Positions 57,913 to 64,000 of a stretch of 64,000 nucleotides of DNA are shown here, in pieces. Origin of the DNA: Silene conica (lineage: Eukaryota > Streptophyta > Magnoliopsida > Caryophyllales > Caryophyllaceae); assembly GCA_029255685.2 (NCBI GenBank), contig CM055313.2, forward strand, positions 28,640,579 through 28,704,578, given 5' to 3'. Both the position numbers and the translations under genes were made by a program. Every line of letters begins with the position of its first letter. Position 1 is the first letter of the stretch. The notes below the pieces were generated by a model. It worked only from the letters and a program-made list of their open reading frames with translations, was not told the origin of the DNA and did not search any database.

Positions 57913-60374
57913 CTCAGGCCTAAACCAAATGAATAATAATGAACGTAGGAAGAGTCTAATAAAATGAACCCCAGGTTAGTAACTGTTAGGAGCCCCAGGA
58001 TTGGGATGAGTTAGGGGCCCCCTCAAACCAAGCCACTGGCCCTTTCAGTCTAACCTGGTTACCCTTGAGAGATGTAGAGCGTGGGTAGTATAGAATAAAG
58101 GAAAGACCCAATACATATTGTACTAACAGTTTGCAGGAGCGGAATGAGGTAAGTAATGATGTGATACATGGTTAATGATGTGCGATGAAAGAATATGGTT
58201 GGTAATCTATATTGTGAATCATGAGATTGATATTGACTGTGATTGAGATATGTATTAGTCCAAGTATTGAGAACATGAGAATGAGTATATGAGTTTGAAA
58301 TATGATAAGTTGACTTGTATGGTGATATGCATGCGGTTATTTGATCCCTGAACCCTTAGGTAGAGATACAGAATAATGATATGTGTAATGAGTTGGTGAT
58401 AAGTAGCACCTTAGTGATTTTTTAGGATATATTATCGTATTTAAATAAGGTGTGATTGTTACGATGGTAGAAAATAATACATTGTCTATACATACATGAT
58501 TATTGAGTTATTTAGTTGATTTTATTTTCGGTTTCGTAATCTTTACCTTTTTATAGATGACAATTACATGTTAATAGGGTGCAATGTGATTTCAATGCTT
58601 CAAATCGTATCTCAACATGTTTTAGAGAAGGAATGGTTGTGTCTAAATGTGATAATGTGACACAATTTTAAGGAACCAAGATTATAATTAAAATTTCCAG
58701 AATGTTACCCTGATTGTATGTGCTGCCAATTAAAACGTGTTGTATATATGAATATGAAAATTTTATGTATGATAACCTTATGATTTACCTTCCAATGCTT
58801 TTGGTTTCTTGTTAATAAGAGTTAAATTTTGAGAGAAATAAATATTTTAGTCGAGAGTGGTCAGATTGTTACTGCACAATTCTGTTTAGACTCATGTTTT
58901 TGAAAGAGAAATCATTTAAAACGTGGATACTGTTTATGCATAACACCAACTCTAAGGTTTAGAATATTCATTCATGTTTTCAAAATGATAAACCATGTAA
59001 ATTCTTAACGAGTCGTTATTTAATGTTGATTTTTGCAAGTTGCCCAATTTTCTGTCTAATTGCTGTAACATACATTTCTGTTCAGACAAATTGAGTTGTA
59101 AACATTGTTACAAATAGTTCTCTTAAGTTTACATTTAATTCTCTTTCCTATAATTATTTATTTCATTATATTTTCTAAAAACTAGAATAACTCGCAAAAT
59201 AGTTAAGCGGTTATTTAATTATAATTTTTTTTTAAAGTAGTTGCCTGATGTATGATTGTTGAATTGGGAAGTTTTAAATATAAAAGTTTATTATTCAAAT
59301 ATGCATTATGTGACGTAACCATGTAATACTCTGATATGACATTAGTAGCATGAAAAATAGGCATATGATATGAATATGAACTTTCTAATACGATAGTATA
59401 ACCTTACCTATTATTGGTGAGTTTTATATAAAGTTAGTTTTATTATACGGACGCTATTGTTCTGCCACAAGGTAAATTACGTATTGTTATGTTTAAATCT
59501 GATTACTATATATTGAATTAGTAATTGGTTGACGATCATGGTAATAGTTTTGCAACATGATAGAATCTGTAGCTATTTGTTGATAATTTTGCCTGAATAT
59601 GAAATTGTTTCACATGATATAAACCTTCTATCTCTCAAATTATATTTATTACTAGCTGATGATAAATGATGTAATGTGATTGAATGAGAAGTATACCTAA
59701 GTGATTTTAAATCATTTGTATTTAGAAATGCTAAGCTAACTTGACAGTCTATTATTGGTGTATATCTCCTGAAATATGTCATTGCCCCGTGTTTAATTAC
59801 ATTAATTAAATCTTGCCTAATGTCATACCTCTTATGTGCGTAAGCAAGATTTTGTCTCCATACTTTGTTTATGAATATTGAATGTTTCAAATTTGTCAAG
59901 TATGTTTGTTGTCTTAAAACTCGGTTGCTAGATAGTTGCCAGTATAGAGTAAGTAACCTATTAGATGATTTGTGATTGGTGGTTGAGTGATTTTCTTGAG
60001 CTTTGGATGTGGAATTTTATAATGAAGTTACGTCGACGTAACCACATTTTAAGGAGGATAGGATTGTAAAATCTTGGTGGTTTATGATCTGGCTAAGTGA
60101 TATGTTATGATTGGTTGAATGAGATTGACCATCCGTGGAGTCTGCTGTTTTAATTTGTTATGTTTCGGTCAATGTTGCGGTTCTTTGAGTGTTTTGTGCT
60201 TCTATTTATGTTAAACTTTGGGGACAAAGTTTCTTAAGGGGGATAAAATGTAAACCTTCGCGTTTTAGAGCTTATATATATGTACTACTTGTGTTTGTTT
60301 TATGCTGTGGAGTGTTTAGTTATCATTACAGGGTGGCGAACTTCGGGACGAAGTTCATTTTATGGAGGGAAGAC
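57913..60374 (+). other. A internal 2, main part
   Basis: Near-identical to internal 1 from about 43600 on. Begins with the second ctcag copy and ends with the three hairpin-plus-polypurine modules (60027-60042, 60213-60232, 60338-60356). No coding frame. Confidence 0.9.
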
Positions 60375-61058
60375 TGTAATACCCCGTATGTTAGCCTCGG
60401 TTAACGGCAGTCAAACGATGTTTTATACACATATTTCAAACGGAGTGTTTATAAAGTATTTCAAACTGTTATTGTTTTATAAATCGTATTTCTACGATTA
60501 TTTCTTATTTCATAATATTTTATATTTTATAATCATTTTACATTTGATGATTATTTCATAAAATGACATTTTATTTGTATTTCTCTAAATTTAATAATAT
60601 ATTTACAAGTGAATATATATTTCCTCTTTTATATTTATTTTTTATCTATACTTAAACTCTTTTTTTTTAATTAAGTCGTAATTGTATTTAAATCCTAATT
60701 GTTTTATATATTCTTATGTAATTGCTAGTATTTTAATATTGCTATAACTTATATTATACGGACCGAAATATTACCGTGCTAATAATTTTATATTATTGTA
60801 ATTAATTTAATTAGTATAATGATATGTACTCGTTAATTTTAATTTCCGGGTTGAGAACGGATTATAGATGTCGGGTGTCTCGAGATGCGTGATGGGCCGA
60901 GTAAGTAAAGTGTTGGGCTCGGTTTTGGAGTTAAGAAACCGAGTAACCCCACCTTACCCTAAATCACCTCGACATAACACATCCCTTCTTCCCACAATTC
61001 TCCTTCATCGACAAAATCAACCAACAAAAAAAACCCTAATTCACCACCTACTTCCCAT

Positions 61059-61119
<61 letters not shown>

Positions 61120-63320
61120 TGAAGCTTCTCGCTCTTTCCAGCGACGTCTTTATCGAGTTGGTCATCCTCAACCTCGTAAGTTCCTACGCTTTTGTTCCCG
61201 TCTATCACATGTTTTCTGAGTTGTGTTTAAGGTCTGGGTTAGAAGGGATGTAAGGGAATATGACCATACCTAGTGTGATCGGTGGTGGTGGTTATGGTGG
61301 TAGAGGTAGCAGTTTTCGACAAGGCACATGGTTGCGTTACAAACAGAGTAAGAGAACGGAGATTACAATGTTGTAGCACGCTGTTTGTGTTTGACTAGGC
61401 CTAGGGTTGGGGAACCTGGTTCCTAGGTAGGTTGGGACAACTTTGGTGGTCACTGGTGGCAGGGTTGGCCACCACGGTGACAAAAAATAGGGACAGTTCA
61501 GGCAGTGAGCGAAAAACAGAGTGTTTGTGCGTGAGTTCAGGTGGTTTACGAGGTAGTTTTGTGGTGTTTCAAAGGGTGACGAAGGGAGGAGGCGAAGAGC
61601 CCTGGGACCACTGAAGATCAGTGGTGATGATGGTGGTGTCCAGGGAATGTGTAAGGGCTGGTGGTTGGTGAGGCTGGCGTGAGAATATAGGGCGGCTAGA
61701 TGACGACGGAAAAACGAGAGATCGACTTGTGCACATCGGTTCTAGAAGGAGTATTTTGGGTGGTTTTAATGGCTGAGATAGGCGGACAGAAGGTGTACGT
61801 TGCGGGTGGTAGCGTGAGGGAGATATTGGGAACCATCGTGGTGGTTGTCCGTGGTCAGAATGGTGGTGTTGCTGTCGCAAAGAAGGGTACTCGGGTACGA
61901 AAGTTTATGTTTCAGCGAGCATTGTGTTGTTGTGTTCTTATTGTGTCATGGGGTTGCTTGTTTGGTACGTAGGTTTTATTTTTATGGGGTTTGTATTTAG
62001 TTAGTTGGTAGTTGCTTAGTAAGGGAGGATAAGGTAAAGAGTTTTGAGAAGGAGCAGTATGAGAGCTAGAGGAAAAGAGCAATTTAGTGAGAAAGCAAAG
62101 TTAGCTAGCATAAGGGGACGAGCTTTTCGTGGATTCTATGGTTAACACTCAATGCCCTATGTGTCTAGTTCTAAGATAACTCTTGTTATAGCCGTGTAAG
62201 TTTTTCGTTGGTTAAGTGGATTTTAAGTCATTAGTTTACTTTATGTTTACTTAGTTAATTAATCTAATTAGTTGGTTAATTGTTTAATCTGTTTTGTGAC
62301 GATATTTTATTAACCGACTAATTAAGTTAATTAAATTAGTTACGTCTAATATATATTGTTCGGATGTGTAATATAATAAGTGATTAGTTAAATTAGTTAA
62401 TTAATATATTATTCCTTGCTCACGTAATCGTATAGTTAGTAATTACTTATATTATATTATTAGGTGACGATTTTGAAGTGAAATTATCCTATTTACTTGC
62501 TGGTTTGCTTTCGGACTATATTGCTATCCAGGTAGGATACACTGGCACCATACTCTATGATGTGTTATGAATCAGTGGTAACTTGTGTGTTATGGGTGCT
62601 GAGCATGATTGATATGATAATGATATTGGTTGGATTGAGTGTTGATTATTATTAGTGGCATGAGCATTGCATTATTTAATAGTATGATTGATTAAGAGTA
62701 TTTTTGCATTCATGAGCATGGCATATGCATTGGTTACTGAGAAAGATGTGAATAAGTTGTTGATCTTATATAAAGCCCAGGGTGGTTCTACAGACCAGGC
62801 CTGGTGTCTTATCAGCTGTTGAGCTGGTGTTCGGCGACGGCCGATTATAGTCTGCCGGGAGGTTCGGTATGGCTGGGTGTTTCGGGTTTGAGATTGTGAT
62901 TGAGATTGAGATGGAGCTCGAGCATATCATTGCATTTGCATATCATAATTGTTGCATTATCTATTTTTGTGTTATCCTACTCAACCGCAAGGTTGACAGT
63001 GTATTCGTGTACACCTATGATGATCCGGAATGGGGAGTAGATTCTACAGGTCAGAGACAGATGGATTCGGAGCTTGGGCATGGAGAGAGACATGGCTTGG
63101 ACGTACTTAGAATTAGATCACATATTTAGATGTTATCAGTTGTACTTTATTCTTTGCATAGTAGTTGTAATATCAAAAGTTCAAATTTAATCAGTTTTAT
63201 ATAAAATACTTTGGTTTGTTTTACTTTTTTATTCACTACCTCGGACATTCCGAGATGGTAACAGCTCTATTTATTTGAGAATGTCTTGCTAAAGACTCTT
63301 AAATAAATGTGGGTGTTACA
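60375..63320 (+). repeat. A LTR3
   Basis: 2946 bp, TGTAATACCCC...GGGTGTTACA, followed by TSD aaaat. Its extra length is mostly a longer (CA)n run. Confidence 0.95.
61062..61116. repeat. (CA)n microsatellite in LTR3
   Basis: About 27 CA units. The same site has about 12 units in LTR2 (near 46749-46773) and about 8 in LTR1 (near 32961-32977). Confidence 0.95.
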
Positions 63321-64000
63321 AAAATGTTTCATGCTCATAATCATATTATACAAGTGGAAACATATTCAGGAAAACAAAACAAAGCGAAAAATTAATTAAC
63401 GTAATTAAACATGGAACATTGACATATTTCACAAGATGTACACAAAACATAGACTCACGAGACCGTTTAACACTCCCCGATATCAATAAGTTAACAAAAT
63501 CACTTAGGTACATTTTCCGTCCACTCACATTATATCATTTATCATGAAACTAGTACTATATCCGACTTGCACAATAAGGGTTTTATACACTCTGCAAAAA
63601 TTAAACTTTCAAACAGGACTTCATCGACACATAGCTACAGAATTATCATATTGCATCAATCATCATAATTATCAAACATCAAGCTTTATCCTGGTATATA
63701 TCACTTTGAAAACATTTTGAAGCGTTTGAAACATTGAAGCGGTAATTTGTGACAATTTATAAATACGAATCAAAAAGGCAATTTCATAAGCTACAGATCA
63801 AAACAAGACTATACGGAGACATTCTGAGTCTTCTTTACTAGGACATTGTTCTTGTTTCTCATGAATTATGAAAACCTTAACGATAAAAGTAAACGAATTC
63901 ACAAGACTAGTACTTCATATTTCACATGTCAACTAATTAATAACTCAAAATAGTATGGTCAGGTTTTTAAATATAGCAAATGCAATTGCGTTTGTGACAT
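63321..64000 (-). mobile_element. Element D, internal part continued
   Basis: Resumes D after insertion A, beginning with the second aaaat copy. In reverse it matches the A interior near 45230-45260 (the ACACATAGCTACAGA block at about 63628-63642), which shows D is a diverged relative of A in opposite orientation. Runs off the window. Confidence 0.75.

Larger units (their letters stand above)
32274..63320 (+). mobile_element. Element A, three-LTR composite (Tekay-like, non-autonomous)
   Basis: One pair of target duplications, aaaat (32269-32273 and 63321-63325), encloses LTR1 (32274-43579, split by E3), internal 1 (43580-46058), LTR2 (46059-48977), internal 2 (48978-60374, split by B) and LTR3 (60375-63320). 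Primer sites follow LTR1 and LTR2. LTRs are about 2.91-2.95 kb and the internals about 2.48 kb, with no gag or pol frame. Ends TGTAATACCCC/GTGTTACA and the 3' hairpin suggest a Tekay/Del-derived element. Unequal recombination between LTRs of element copies is the simplest origin. Confidence 0.85.

Overview
This is nuclear DNA from a flowering plant, most likely a eudicot, in an old, repeat-packed intergenic or pericentromeric region. I cannot name the species. Nearly all 64 kb consists of LTR retrotransposons inserted into one another. Their boundaries are set by TG...CA ends, 5-bp target duplications, the initiator-Met tRNA primer site TGGTATCAGAGC and polypurine tracts. Only about 2 kb (10088-12095) looks like host sequence. 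It holds one convincing small host gene, a secreted eight-cysteine peptide with a TATA box and a poly(A) signal.

Left part, 1-12095. Element F (Copia type, minus strand; leader 1-827, 5' LTR 828-1821) sits inside element E1 (Copia type, minus strand; gag 2885-3721, 5' LTR 6176-7451). E1 lies in a GC-rich fragment with a hAT-like end (7452-7650). Next is a Mutator-like DNA transposon (7698-10077) with about 320-bp inverted ends and a decayed gene joining a MuDR-type N-terminus to a plant mobile domain, followed by the host island.

Right part, 12096-64000. The outer shell is element D (minus strand, Tekay/Del-like Ty3/Gypsy derivative). Its 3' LTR (about 12096-31159) was entered by E2 (gag-only Copia element, 12133-20408, TSD aagac) and by C (LTR element without pol, 20832-29458, TSD atctc). 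D's interior was entered by A (32274-63320, TSD aaaat). A has the unusual order LTR-internal-LTR-internal-LTR. A's first LTR was entered by E3 (33120-41511, TSD aggga), whose 1171-residue polyprotein looks whole. A's second internal region was entered by B (49006-57912, TSD ctcag). By eye, E2 LTR copies differ at about 3 of 1290 positions, E3 at about 5 of 1144 and B at about 1 percent, so these are recent; D is the oldest.

The most interesting signal is RNA-like secondary structure. The LTRs of C and B carry tandem arrays of hairpins in which the loop is constant (24 nt in C, the hexamer GGTTAT in B) while the stem differs from unit to unit, both arms changing together and often using G-U pairs. 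GNRA-type hairpins sit next to these arrays. The 3' ends of A and D carry three successive hairpin-plus-polypurine modules whose stems also differ but pair. The Copia elements share an LTR stem with two compensated base-pair changes between E2 and E3. The gag-only E2 and the pol-bearing E3 also share their leader and their 3' noncoding region although their LTR bodies differ, which suggests a non-autonomous/autonomous pair. All of this was read by eye; no folding or database search was run.
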